Assembly: GCA_947472765.1 (NCBI GenBank)
Contig: CANJCM010000011.1
Span: 1-64,000 of the forward strand
Direction: 5' to 3'
Length of the DNA: 64,000 bases
Source: Opitutia bacterium
Lineage (GTDB): Bacteria; Verrucomicrobiota; Verrucomicrobiia; Opitutales; Opitutaceae
The position numbers and the translations under genes were made by a program. Positions 37,785 to 46,750 of this stretch are shown piece after piece. The notes beneath the pieces are model-generated. The model saw only the letters and a list, made by a program, of their open reading frames with translations, did no database searches and had not been told where the DNA came from. Each line of letters opens with the position of its first letter. The stretch's first letter is position 1.

Positions 37785-37929
37785 CACGTACCGCGATCAC
37801 TTCGGCGGAATCGAAGATTAGAAATCCACCGCCCCTGGTTTCGCTTTTACGAATACTTGTGCGCTGGCCTCCCCACGAAAGCGCTTCGGCCTTTGACGCG
37901 CGGACGAACGACCGTCATGTTCCAGCCAC

Positions 37930-38268
37930 ATGTCCGCACCGCTCCTGGAAATCGACCTTGCCCCGCTTTGGAAGGCGCTCGCGCCCTACGGGAAGCTGCT
38001 GAAGGAACTCTACCAGGAGCACAACCTGCTCACGCTGATCTGCGGGTTCTTCGTCGTGCTGATTACACTGAATTTCTACCGCTTCCTGCGCAGCATCAAC
38101 CCGGCGCTCGTCGGACTCCTGCTGCTGATGATGCTCGTGATCCTGATCATGCACTGGACGGTGACGCGCACCGAGCCGGCGTTCCTCAAGCCTTTGGTCG
38201 ACTTTCTCGCGCCGTTCTTCCCGAGCATCGATCCGGTGGCCGTGCCAGTGCCGAAGCGGGTCAACTAG
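37930..38268 (+). CDS. small membrane protein, hypothetical (about 2 TM)
   Basis: Hydrophobic segments LLTLICGFFVVLITLNFYRFL and ALVGLLLLMMLVILIMHW. Confidence 0.65.
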   Translation: MSAPLLEIDLAPLWKALAPYGKLLKELYQEHNLLTLICGFFVVLITLNFYRFLRSINPALVGLLLLMMLVILIMHWTVTRTEPAFLKPLVDFLAPFFPSIDPVAVPVPKRVN

Positions 38269-38297
38269 GGCCGGTCTCCGAGCTTGCCCGCCAGGGT

Positions 38298-38372
38298 GTG
38301 GCCCTGCCCGTGAGGGCAGGGACCTCTTTGTGCTCCGCTTAAAGTCGTCCCGCTGCTCACGCAGCGGGCTAC
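38298..38372. repeat. family I doublet without the outer arms
   Basis: GTGGCCCTGCCCGTGAGGGCAGGGAC ... GTCCCGCTGCTCACGCAGCGGGCTAC. Confidence 0.9.
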
Positions 38373-38469
38373 AACACCAACGCACGCCTCCTGCGAATCC
38401 TGTCATCCTGTCCACGCTTTGAATGGCTCCTGAATTCTTGGCTTCAGGCTGAAGCAGGTAAGACGCAGC

Positions 38470-38540
38470 GGGCGCGCACGAGGCGCGCCCCTACGAAGGG
38501 CGTGACGACTTTCTCGTAGGGGCGAGGCTCGTCCACGCCC
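38470..38540. repeat. family E inverted hairpin doublet
   Basis: GGGCGCGCACGAGGCGCGCCCCTACG ... CGTAGGGGCGAGGCTCGTCCACGCCC. Confidence 0.85.
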
Positions 38541-38609
38541 GGCTTGGGTTCGGTTTTCCAACCCAATGAGTGTCCCATCAGTGCCCATCAGTGGTTAACC
38601 ATCAGGGAC

Positions 38610-40232
38610 TCAGCCGCGCGCCTCGCGCCACCGCGCCCGCTCCGCCTGCGCCCGCGTGTGCGCGGCCCCCGCACCCGCATCGCGCAGAATTTCGCGAAAA
38701 CGCGGATGCCCCCGCAGCGAATCGAACACCGGCAAATACATCAGCAGCGACAACTCCGCCGGCCGCGCAATCGACGGCGCCATCAGCGCAATCACGTCGT
38801 CGCGACGTCCCGTCACCGCGAGCAGGTAGTACACCGACGTCTTCACCGCCGCCGGGATCTGCTTGAAGGCCTCATCGGCTTCGCGACGTTGTCCGCCCCG
38901 ATAGAGCACCGCGGCCGCAAACGTGGCCTCCATTGAGCCCCCTTTTTTCGCCAGCCGCCTGGCTTCCTCAATTGCCTCCGGCATCCGCTGCAAATCCACC
39001 AGCGCCCAAGCTCGCCAGCAGCGCGCCTGCGAATTCTCCGGCTGCAGCGCCAGCGTGGCATCCAGCCGCTCGAGCGCGGCGGCGCTCTGTCCGGCCAGTA
39101 CGAGCGCCAGGGCATAATCGGTCGCGACGGCCGGCGACAACGGATCCAATCCCACCGCGCGGCGGTGCTCCGCCAGCGCGTCCTCGAGCCGGCCCTCCGA
39201 TTCCCACACTTGCGCGAGCCAGCGATGCGCGGACGCGTCGTTGCGATTCAGGCGAATCGCGGTGTCGAGCGACCGCTCGGCATCGCCGCCCTGCCACGCC
39301 CCGGCGTAGGCGTCGCCAAGCAAGGCGTGCGCCTCCGCGAGGTTCGGCTCGAGTTCGATCGCCTTCTTCAACTGGGCGATGATGTTCGGCAAAAACGCGG
39401 GATTCGCCCGGCTGAAGCCAGCCCGATCACCCTCCGTCTGGCCGCGGACCAGCCAGACGGCCGCGAGCGAGGAATGCGCCGGCGCAAAATCCGGCGACAA
39501 CGCGATCGCCTTGTTGAACGCCTCCTCCGCCTTGTCGCGTCCTTCGGCCGTCCCGAGATGCCACGCCTGCCGCCCCTGCGCATAAATCTGGTACGCCTCC
39601 GCGTTCACCGCGCTGCTTCCCGCCGGCGACGCGACCGACGCGCCCAACTCGCGGGCTACTCCCGCCGCGACCGCCGCCGCCAGACCCGGCACATGGTCGC
39701 GTTCCAGTTCGAAAGTCTTGGTCCAGATCACCGCACCCGAATTCGCCCGCACGAGCCGCACCGTGATCCGCGACTTATCCCCCGCCGACTCGATCACACC
39801 CTCGACGAAATGTCTCACCCCCAACCGGCGGCCGGCCTCCGCCGCGACAATCTTTTCCCACCGCAAGGCGAACGCCGAGGTCCGCGCGATCACGTCGAGA
39901 TCCGGCACCGCCCCAAGTTCGCGAATCACATCCTCCGTCAGCGCGTCGGCCAGCGCGCCATTCGTGGGATCCGTTCCCGTCACGGTGAAAGGACGAACCG
40001 CAACCGACTTCGCGGACGCCGTCTCGGGCGCTTCTGCCGCCTTCGCGCTTCGCACCACCGCGGGTGGAACGGAAGCCTGTGCGACCGCCGCCGGGACTTC
40101 GGACGCGGCGGAGGCGCCAGACGCCTGCGGTTCCGTCCGACGACAGCCGTTGCCAAAAATCGCGAGCAGGCACGCCGCCATCGCGAATCCATGCGCTCCT
40201 GATGTCCGAGGAAATTTGACCGCCGAGCTCAT
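38610..40232 (-). CDS. TPR-repeat lipoprotein with TolB/FlgO-like N-terminal domain
   Basis: Lipoprotein signal; tandem TPR motifs; VAVRPFTVTGTDPTNGALADALTEDVI. Confidence 0.75.
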   Translation of the reverse strand: MSSAVKFPRTSGAHGFAMAACLLAIFGNGCRRTEPQASGASAASEVPAAVAQASVPPAVVRSAKAAEAPETASAKSVAVRPFTVTGTDPTNGALADALTEDVIRELGAVPDLDVIARTSAFALRWEKIVAAEAGRRLGVRHFVEGVIESAGDKSRITVRLVRANSGAVIWTKTFELERDHVPGLAAAVAAGVARELGASVASPAGSSAVNAEAYQIYAQGRQAWHLGTAEGRDKAEEAFNKAIALSPDFAPAHSSLAAVWLVRGQTEGDRAGFSRANPAFLPNIIAQLKKAIELEPNLAEAHALLGDAYAGAWQGGDAERSLDTAIRLNRNDASAHRWLAQVWESEGRLEDALAEHRRAVGLDPLSPAVATDYALALVLAGQSAAALERLDATLALQPENSQARCWRAWALVDLQRMPEAIEEARRLAKKGGSMEATFAAAVLYRGGQRREADEAFKQIPAAVKTSVYYLLAVTGRRDDVIALMAPSIARPAELSLLMYLPVFDSLRGHPRFREILRDAGAGAAHTRAQAERARWREARG

Positions 40233-40475
40233 CACTTCCCGAACTCCCCGGCCTTCCTGTTCAAACTCTCTGCGTGGGAAGCTTCGGCCATGCAGCGCAG
40301 CCGCGACCCGGCATCCCCGGTTCGCTCTACCTGCCCCCTTCCATCCGCCGTCACCTCCGGTGCGCATAAAACCCATCACCGACAGGACGAAGCCACCGGG
40401 GCGGTCGTTTGCATGGCCCGCACCTTTTCTCCGACCTTTGATTTCGTCAACACACGTACGGCCTTCGTTACGTTC

Positions 40476-40548
40476 GGGCGCGCACGAGGCGCGCCCCTAC
40501 GAAAGCTGAGAACGCGATCCGTCGTAGGGGCGGGGCTCGTCCACGCCC
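40476..40548. repeat. family E inverted hairpin doublet
   Basis: GGGCGCGCACGAGGCGCGCCCCTACG ... CGTAGGGGCGGGGCTCGTCCACGCCC. Confidence 0.85.
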
Positions 40549-40591
40549 GCTTTGGCCCTTCAGCGAGTCCTACGATTGCGCTCACCCCTAC

Positions 40592-40668
40592 CCTGGAGGG
40601 CCGGTGCCCCCACCGGCCAATCTACACTCCGCATCCGCAAACGCGCGGTGAGGGCACCGCGCCTCCAG
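40592..40668. repeat. family F short doublet
   Basis: CTGGAGGGCCGGTGCCCCCACCGGCC ... GCGGTGAGGGCACCGCGCCTCCAG. Confidence 0.8.
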
Positions 40669-40725
40669 CGAATACCGCCACTCGCTCACGCTCGCAGCCA
40701 CCCAACGCCCCGTCCGCTCTTCCTC

Positions 40726-40760
40726 ATTCGGCACTCGGCATTCGCCAATCGGCAATCCTC
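40726..40760. repeat. heptamer array ATTCGGC-ACTCGGC-ATTCGCC-AATCGGC-AATCCTC
   Basis: Five 7-nt units. Confidence 0.8.
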
Positions 40761-40774
40761 CTCCCAGCCTCGGA

Positions 40775-40808
40775 TTCCTACTTCTTCCTTCTTACTTCTT
40801 CCTTCCCA
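40775..40808. repeat. heptamer array TTCCTAC-TTCTTCC-TTCTTAC-TTCTTCC abutting the M20 start codon
   Basis: 7-nt units immediately upstream of ATG 40809. Confidence 0.8.
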
Positions 40809-42419
40809 ATGAACGCCCTCCGTACCGCCCTCCCCGTTACGCTCGCCCTTCTCCTCGCCTCCCCGCTCGCCGCCCAATCCGTCGCCGTCGCCGAGTACAA
40901 GGCGATGGTCCGCACGGACGTCGAAGCGATGAAGAAGAAGACCCAGGTCATGATCGACACGGTCTTCAGCTTCGGCGAACTCGGCTTCCAGGAAGTCGAA
41001 ACCTCGAAATACCTCACCGGCATCCTCGAGCAGGAGGGCTTCAAGGTGGAACGCGGCGTCGCCGGCATTCCGACCGCGTGGGTCGCGCGCTGGGGCTCGG
41101 GCCATCCGGTCATCGCGCTCGGCTCCGACATCGACTGCATTCCGCAGGCGTCGCAGAAACCGGGCGTTGCCTACCACGATCCGATGATCGAGGGCGCCCC
41201 CGGCCACGGCGAGGGCCACAACTCCGGCCAGCCGCTCAACCTCACCGCCGCGCTCGCCGTGAAGCGCATAATGGAGAAGTCGAAGCTGCCCGGCACGATT
41301 GTGCTCTGGCCCGGCGTCGCCGAGGAACAGCTCGGCTCGAAGGCCCATCTCGTTCGCGCCGGCGTGTTCAAGGACGTCGACGTCGTCCTTTTCACGCACG
41401 TCGGCAACAATCTCGAGACGTCCTGGGGCACCGGCACGAACACCGGCATGGTCTCCGTCGAATACACTTTCCGCGGCGAGACGGCCCACTCCGCGATGGC
41501 GCCCTGGCGCGGTCGCAGCGCACTCGATGCCGTCGAACTGATGAACATCGGCTGGAATTACCGCCGCGAACACCTGCGTCTCCAGCAGCGCTCGCATTAC
41601 GTGATCACCAACGGCGGCGACCAGCCCAACGTCGTCCCCGCCAACGCGAGCGTCTGGTACTACTTCCGCGAACTCGAATATCCGGAGATCATCAAGCTCC
41701 GCCAAATCGGCGACACCATGGCGAAGGCCGCGACGATGATGACCGACACGACGATGTCCGTGCGCGTCCTCGGCACCGCCTGGCCGGGCCACTTCAACCG
41801 TCCCGTCGCCGAAGCTCTGACCGCGAACATCAACGAAGTCGGACTCCCCGAGTGGAGCGACGCGGATCAAACCCTCGCGAAAGCGCTGCAGGGCGAACTC
41901 AACGCGCCCATGACCGGCCTCCCCGTGCAGTTGAAAGCGATGCAGGGACCGGCCACCGACGAGACGCGCGTCGGCGGATCGGACGACATCGGCGATGTCT
42001 CGTGGAACGTGCCCACCGTCATTCTGCGTTACCCCGCGAACATCCCAAATCTGCCGGGCCACAACTGGGCCAACGCGATCGCGATGGCCACACCGATCGC
42101 GCACAAGGGCACGACGGCCGGCGCGAAGGCGCTCGCGATGACGATGCTCGATCTCATCACGCAGCCGGAGCTCGTCGCGAAGTCGTGGGACTATTTCCGC
42201 AACGTCCAGACCAAGGACGTGAAGTACCAGCCGCTGATCGGCCCCGAGGACCAACCCGCCCTGCACCTCAACGCGAAGATCATGGCCGAGTACCGCGCGA
42301 AGATGAAACCGTTCTACTACGACGCCTCGAAGTACGATACATACCTAGATCAGCTCGGCATCACGTATCCGACGGTGCGGCCGCGTGGGGCCGCGGCGGG
42401 GGCGGGAAGTCAGAAGTAA
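40809..42419 (+). CDS. M20-family amidohydrolase (AbgB-like)
   Basis: Signal peptide; IALGSDIDCIPQASQKPG, GHGEGHNSGQPLNLTAALA, GETAHSAMAPWRGRSALDAVELMNIG. Confidence 0.88.
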   Translation: MNALRTALPVTLALLLASPLAAQSVAVAEYKAMVRTDVEAMKKKTQVMIDTVFSFGELGFQEVETSKYLTGILEQEGFKVERGVAGIPTAWVARWGSGHPVIALGSDIDCIPQASQKPGVAYHDPMIEGAPGHGEGHNSGQPLNLTAALAVKRIMEKSKLPGTIVLWPGVAEEQLGSKAHLVRAGVFKDVDVVLFTHVGNNLETSWGTGTNTGMVSVEYTFRGETAHSAMAPWRGRSALDAVELMNIGWNYRREHLRLQQRSHYVITNGGDQPNVVPANASVWYYFRELEYPEIIKLRQIGDTMAKAATMMTDTTMSVRVLGTAWPGHFNRPVAEALTANINEVGLPEWSDADQTLAKALQGELNAPMTGLPVQLKAMQGPATDETRVGGSDDIGDVSWNVPTVILRYPANIPNLPGHNWANAIAMATPIAHKGTTAGAKALAMTMLDLITQPELVAKSWDYFRNVQTKDVKYQPLIGPEDQPALHLNAKIMAEYRAKMKPFYYDASKYDTYLDQLGITYPTVRPRGAAAGAGSQK

Positions 42420-42742
42420 GAACGAAGAAACCGGGCGAAGCTTACAAAGGTCCCCTCCGGAGCCGGACCAAGGCAGTTGAACCACAGATGGACACCGATG
42501 CACACAGATGAGTGAAGGTGTCGGTCATGGCCCACTCGCTAGTGCGCCCATTTCGAGCCTCTCGCTCCGGAGTTTCTGCCTCTGAATCCGTGTCCATCTG
42601 TGGTTGTTGCCACTGCATTGATCCGGCTCGAGGGGGTGGCGCGCAGTACCGGGGTGTGTTGGGACACTTTCGATTTCCGATCGGCAGAAACGCCACTCAT
42701 TCGTAGCCGCGAATGTGAGCGAGTGGAGTTCGTTCGGCCTTC

Positions 42743-42964
42743 AACTCCGAACACCAAACGCCAAACTCTCCAGTGGCTGCGAGCGTGAGAGACGTTGGGA
42801 GAAGTCGCCCCCCTTCATGTCATTCTGAGCGCAGCGAAGAATCCATGGTCTCGAGGGACTCACGCGTGGATTCTTCGCTGCGCTCAGAATGACAGGGTAT
42901 TCACACAGTCTCTCACGCTCGCAGCCACCAATCGAGTTTGGGGTTTGGGGTTCGGAGTTTGGAG
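42743..42964. repeat. 222-bp nested inverted repeat built from three repeat families
   Basis: Arms: AACNCCA heptamers / TGGNGTT heptamers; 21-bp GTGGCTGCGAGCGTGAGAGAC; 28-bp TGTCATTCTGAGCGCAGCGAAGAATCCA. Confidence 0.88.
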
Positions 42965-42993
42965 AGGAACGCCGCGCTTTGCGACCGAATGGG

Positions 42994-43028
42994 AATCGAA
43001 AATCGAGAATCCAAAATCGAAAATCCAA
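42994..43028. repeat. heptamer array GAATCGA-AAATCGA-GAATCCA-AAATCGA-AAATCCA
   Basis: Five 7-nt units. Confidence 0.85.
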
Positions 43029-43345
43029 CCATGCAGCTGCCTCGTACTGGACTGGAGTACGGCTCCGCTGGAACACCGATCCAAATGTAGCTGGGGCACG
43101 GACAAGGAAGCGGGCTCGATAACAACTTTCCGGCGTTTCTAAGCGATTCGTTTTCATAGCATTGTCTACGAAACGGAGGGCCTGTTCCGGCCTATGATTG
43201 GGGCCAGCAATTGGCGGAGGCGTCTGGCGTTTTGGGTTTGGAGTTCGAAGTTTCGTCGAGAACGCGCTCAAGAACGGCACCCGCGCGCATCCACGAGCAC
43301 CCCGCCATCACCAGTGGAGAAATTCCGGCACGTGCCGGTCGGTAT

Positions 43346-43497
43346 TTGTCATCTGTTAAATGGATTCCGAAGTTGATTGGCTCGGCGTGGCCCTGTCCGT
43401 GAGGACAGGGATTTCTCGATCGCTCTGCATGAAGCCGTCCCGCTGCTCACGCAGCGGGCTACGAAGCCGACTTCGGAATTCAGGTGCTAGATGACAA
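43346..43497. repeat. 152-bp composite element, copy 2 (inner doublet reversed)
   Basis: TTGTCATCTGTTAAATGGATTCCGAAGTT ... ACTTCGGAATTCAGGTGCTAGATGACAA. Confidence 0.92.
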
Positions 43498-43544
43498 AGA
43501 CGGATCGGTGGCCGGAGCGGAGCGCTGCACGCGACGGTGGCTCG

Positions 43545-43586
43545 GAGTTTAGAGTTTGGAGTTTGGAGTTTGGAGTTTGGAGTTTC
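43545..43586. repeat. heptamer array, six GAGTTTG units
   Basis: GAGTTTA (GAGTTTG)x4 GAGTTTC. Confidence 0.92.
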
Positions 43587-43801
43587 GGGTTCACCGGCAG
43601 CGTTCCGCACTTCCGCACTGCAGCTGCAGCTCCGGCATCTGGCCTCAGCCCTCTGGCATCCGTCCTCCGCCTGCCGCCGTCCGTCGTCTATAGTCTATTG
43701 TCCATCGTCCGCGCGCCGCGCGACCGTCGTCCGTCGTCCGACCTCCGTCCTCTGTCCTCAGTCCTCGCGCGCCGCGCGCGCCCTTCGCCGTTGACACCGC
43801 C

Positions 43802-45304
43802 ATGCACGACGCGGACACATTTCCGCCGATGCCCGAGCCCACCCAATTGCCCGTCTTCCACGTCGTTGGATTCACGGGTCATCGGCAGCTCACGGACCCG
43901 GACGGCGCGACGCGGGTGATGCGGGAGGTCCTCACCGAGCTGAAAGCCGAGCCGGGCGTCGAATGGCTCGCGTTGTCCTCGGTCGCCGCGGGCAGCGACG
44001 TCCTGTTCGCCCGCACGGCACTGTCCCTCGGGCTCGGCTGGGAGGCCGTCCTGCCCCTTCCGCCGGCGGAATTTCGGCGCGACTTCGACGACGTGTCGTG
44101 GCGCGAGGTCGAGACCCTGCTCAGTGAGGCCGAGGCCGTGCGCGTGATTGGCGAACGCCCGGAGCGGGAAGATGCCTATCTCGACAGCGGCATGGAGGCC
44201 GTGAACTACTGCGATGTTCTCCTCGCTTTCTGGGACGGCGAACCCGCGCGCGGTCGCGGGGGTACGGCCGAGATCGTCGCCTATGCCCGCGAAATGGGCC
44301 GGCCCGTCATCCTGATCAACGCCCGCACGCTGGCGGTTCGCCGCGAGAACGCGGACAAGCTGAAGCTTGGCGATCGGCATCTGGCGTTCCTCAACCGGCT
44401 CCCGGAAGCGGCGCCGATCACGGACGACGATCCCGGCCGCAAGACCGTGCGGGAATTTCATCACAAGGTGGACTACGCCGCCACGCAGGGCGCGCCGCAC
44501 TTCCGGCGGCTCATCGTGTTCTCGGTCGGGCTGCACGTGCTTGCGACCGCCCTGGCCGCCGCGACGCTGGCGTTCAGCCTGCACTCCCCCGCCCTGCCAT
44601 GGGGCAAGCTCGCGTGTCTCGTCGGCGCGCTCGGCGTGGCGCTGCTAATTCGTCATCACCACCACCGCTCCGCGCCGGTGCGCTGCCGGCTCGCGGCGGA
44701 AATCACGCGCAGCGCGCTCGACACGTGGGGGCTGCCGCGTTCGCTGCGGCTCTTCGACGACTTCGACTGGGCGGGACTCGAACCGCTGCGCCGTTCGCTC
44801 GACATCCTCCAGCGCCGCGGGGCCCGCGCGCATCCGGCGGAATTCGACGAGTTCAAGCAGCATTACCTGAAGGAACGAATCGACGGGCAACTCGCCTACT
44901 TCGCCCGGCAGGAGGCGCGCGCGGTGCCGCTGCTCGGACGGCTCCGCACGGGATTCTACATCGTGTCGACGCTGGCGATCGTGTTCACCGCCGCCTACGC
45001 GCTCCACAGCGTGACGCCGGACGTCCCGGTGCCGCACTGGGTGGAAACATGGATCTTCGGCTTCGGCCCCATCGTGCTGCCGGTGATGGCCGCGGGATTC
45101 ATTTCGCTCATCTCGATCAACGACCTCGATCGCCGCGTGGCGCGCTATCGCGAGATGCGGGTCCGCTTGCTGACGGCCCGCAAGGAGGCGGTTTTCGCGC
45201 AAACCTGGGGCTCACTCGAGCGCGTCGTGGCCAAGGCCGAACGCGCGCTGCTCCAGGAAGTCTTCGAGTGGCACTCGATCACGAGCTTCTCGGAAACGCA
45301 CTGA
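43802..45304 (+). CDS. SLOG-like nucleotide-binding domain protein with C-terminal 4-TM (SLATT/DUF4231-like) region
   Basis: VVGFTGHRQL, SSVAAGSDVLFARTALSLG, LAFWDGEPARGRGGTAEIVAYAREMGRPVILIN; four hydrophobic segments; YLKERIDGQLAYFARQEARAVPLLGRLRTGFYI. Confidence 0.7.
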   Translation: MHDADTFPPMPEPTQLPVFHVVGFTGHRQLTDPDGATRVMREVLTELKAEPGVEWLALSSVAAGSDVLFARTALSLGLGWEAVLPLPPAEFRRDFDDVSWREVETLLSEAEAVRVIGERPEREDAYLDSGMEAVNYCDVLLAFWDGEPARGRGGTAEIVAYAREMGRPVILINARTLAVRRENADKLKLGDRHLAFLNRLPEAAPITDDDPGRKTVREFHHKVDYAATQGAPHFRRLIVFSVGLHVLATALAAATLAFSLHSPALPWGKLACLVGALGVALLIRHHHHRSAPVRCRLAAEITRSALDTWGLPRSLRLFDDFDWAGLEPLRRSLDILQRRGARAHPAEFDEFKQHYLKERIDGQLAYFARQEARAVPLLGRLRTGFYIVSTLAIVFTAAYALHSVTPDVPVPHWVETWIFGFGPIVLPVMAAGFISLISINDLDRRVARYREMRVRLLTARKEAVFAQTWGSLERVVAKAERALLQEVFEWHSITSFSETH

Positions 45305-45307
45305 TCG

Positions 45308-45342
45308 GATTTTGGATTTTGGATTCTCGATTTTCGATTTCG
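45308..45342. repeat. heptamer array GATTTTG-GATTTTG-GATTCTC-GATTTTC-GATTTCG after the stop codon
   Basis: Five 7-nt units starting 3 nt after the 45304 stop. Confidence 0.88.
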
Positions 45343-45456
45343 GGCGCCGAGCCCCGAGCGGTTTAACCACGAAGGCACGAAGGGCACGGAGTCGATTCGG
45401 CGATCTGCGCAACCTCCATGGAGGGACGGTGCCCTCACCGTCCACAGCTTTCAGCG

Positions 45457-46239
45457 TTACCTGGCCGCGAGGGCGCGGACGACTTCGCCGGCGGCGGCGA
45501 GACCGAACGCGCCGGTGACAAATACCGCGGTGCCGAAACCGCTGTCACAGTCGAGCCGCAGGTTGCTGCCGGGCTCCGCTTCCGCCGCGCACGTGCCATC
45601 GGCCCAGGGGAAGACGGGATGTTCGTCCGTCCAAACGCAGCGCACGCCGAAGTTCATCCGGCCGCGTTCGGTGCCCGCATCGAAGCCATAATCGCGCCGC
45701 AACTTCTTCCGCACGACGCGAAGCAACTCGTCGTTGAAGGCATCGCCGAGATCGCCGGTCTGCACGCGCGTGGGATCGCGGCGTCCGCCGGCCGCGCCGA
45801 CGGTCAGAACCGGCCAGCCGCGATCCCGACACGCCGCGATCAACTCGGCCTTCGGCGTCATGCGGTCGATCGCATCGACGACGAAATCGAACGGCCCGGC
45901 GAGCAATCGCGCGGCCGTGGCGGGCGTGAAATATTCCGTCACCGCCGCCACCTCGCAGGCCGGGTTAATCAGCCGCACGCGTTCCGCCAGCACGGTGACC
46001 TTGGGTCGCCCGACCTGGCCATCGAGCGCCGGCAACTGGCGGTTCACGTTCGTCACGCAGACATCATCGAGATCGATCAGCGTGAGCCGGCCGACGCCGC
46101 TGCGCGCGAGGCCCTCAACGATCCACGAACCGACCCCGCCGACGCCGACCACCGCGACATGCGCGGCCCGCAGCCGGCCGAGGGCATCGCGGCCGAGCAG
46201 GCGGCCGACGCCGCCGAAGCGCTGTTCGTAGTCATCCAT
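45457..46239 (-). CDS. tcdA: ThiF/MoeB-type tRNA threonylcarbamoyladenosine dehydratase
   Basis: [62 protein letters not shown]. Confidence 0.88.
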   Translation of the reverse strand: MDDYEQRFGGVGRLLGRDALGRLRAAHVAVVGVGGVGSWIVEGLARSGVGRLTLIDLDDVCVTNVNRQLPALDGQVGRPKVTVLAERVRLINPACEVAAVTEYFTPATAARLLAGPFDFVVDAIDRMTPKAELIAACRDRGWPVLTVGAAGGRRDPTRVQTGDLGDAFNDELLRVVRKKLRRDYGFDAGTERGRMNFGVRCVWTDEHPVFPWADGTCAAEAEPGSNLRLDCDSGFGTAVFVTGAFGLAAAGEVVRALAAR

Positions 46240-46381
46240 GGTCGCTGCCGGATGTATCGGGCTTGCGCTGCCGCGCAAGCCGGGGGCGCCGTGCCGGCGC
46301 CGGGACTTCCGGGCATTTTCTTGCGACGGACTTGCGCGCGGCCGCCGGGCTCAGTCCTATGGGACGCCTCGTCGGCGCCCC

Positions 46382-46687
46382 ATGCTCATCGTCCACGTCC
46401 ACGTTCACACCCATCCGGATCAGGTCGAAGCCTTCAAGGCGGCCACCGTCGCCAACGCCCGCGCCAGCCTCCAGGAACCCGGCATCGCGCGCTTCGACGT
46501 CATCCAGCAGAACGACGATCCCACGCGCTTTCTCCTCGTCGAAATCTACCGCACACCCGCCGCCGCCAGCGCGCACAAGGAAACCGCCCACTACGCGACC
46601 TGGCGCGACACCGTCGCCCCCATGATGGCGACGCCACGCTCCAGTGTGAAATTCACGAACGTCTTCCCAGGCGACGCGAACCTCTGA
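46382..46687 (+). CDS. antibiotic biosynthesis monooxygenase (ABM) domain protein
   Basis: [48 protein letters not shown]-like sequence. Confidence 0.85.
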   Translation: MLIVHVHVHTHPDQVEAFKAATVANARASLQEPGIARFDVIQQNDDPTRFLLVEIYRTPAAASAHKETAHYATWRDTVAPMMATPRSSVKFTNVFPGDANL

Positions 46688-46711
46688 TCCGTCCCGCCCC
46701 CCGTCGCCCGA

Positions 46712-46746
46712 GAAATCGCAAATCGAGACTCCAAAATCGAAAATCC
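46712..46746. repeat. heptamer array GAAATCG-CAAATCG-AGACTCC-AAAATCG-AAAATCC just before ATG 46751
   Basis: Five 7-nt units occupying the expected SD position. Confidence 0.85.
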
Positions 46747-46750
46747 CAAG

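Noticed and set aside
42741-43280. ORFs of 115-179 aa in the 42.4-43.8 kb interval
   Set aside because: They consist entirely of translated repeats (heptamer arrays and palindromes) on both strands; no independent coding signal.
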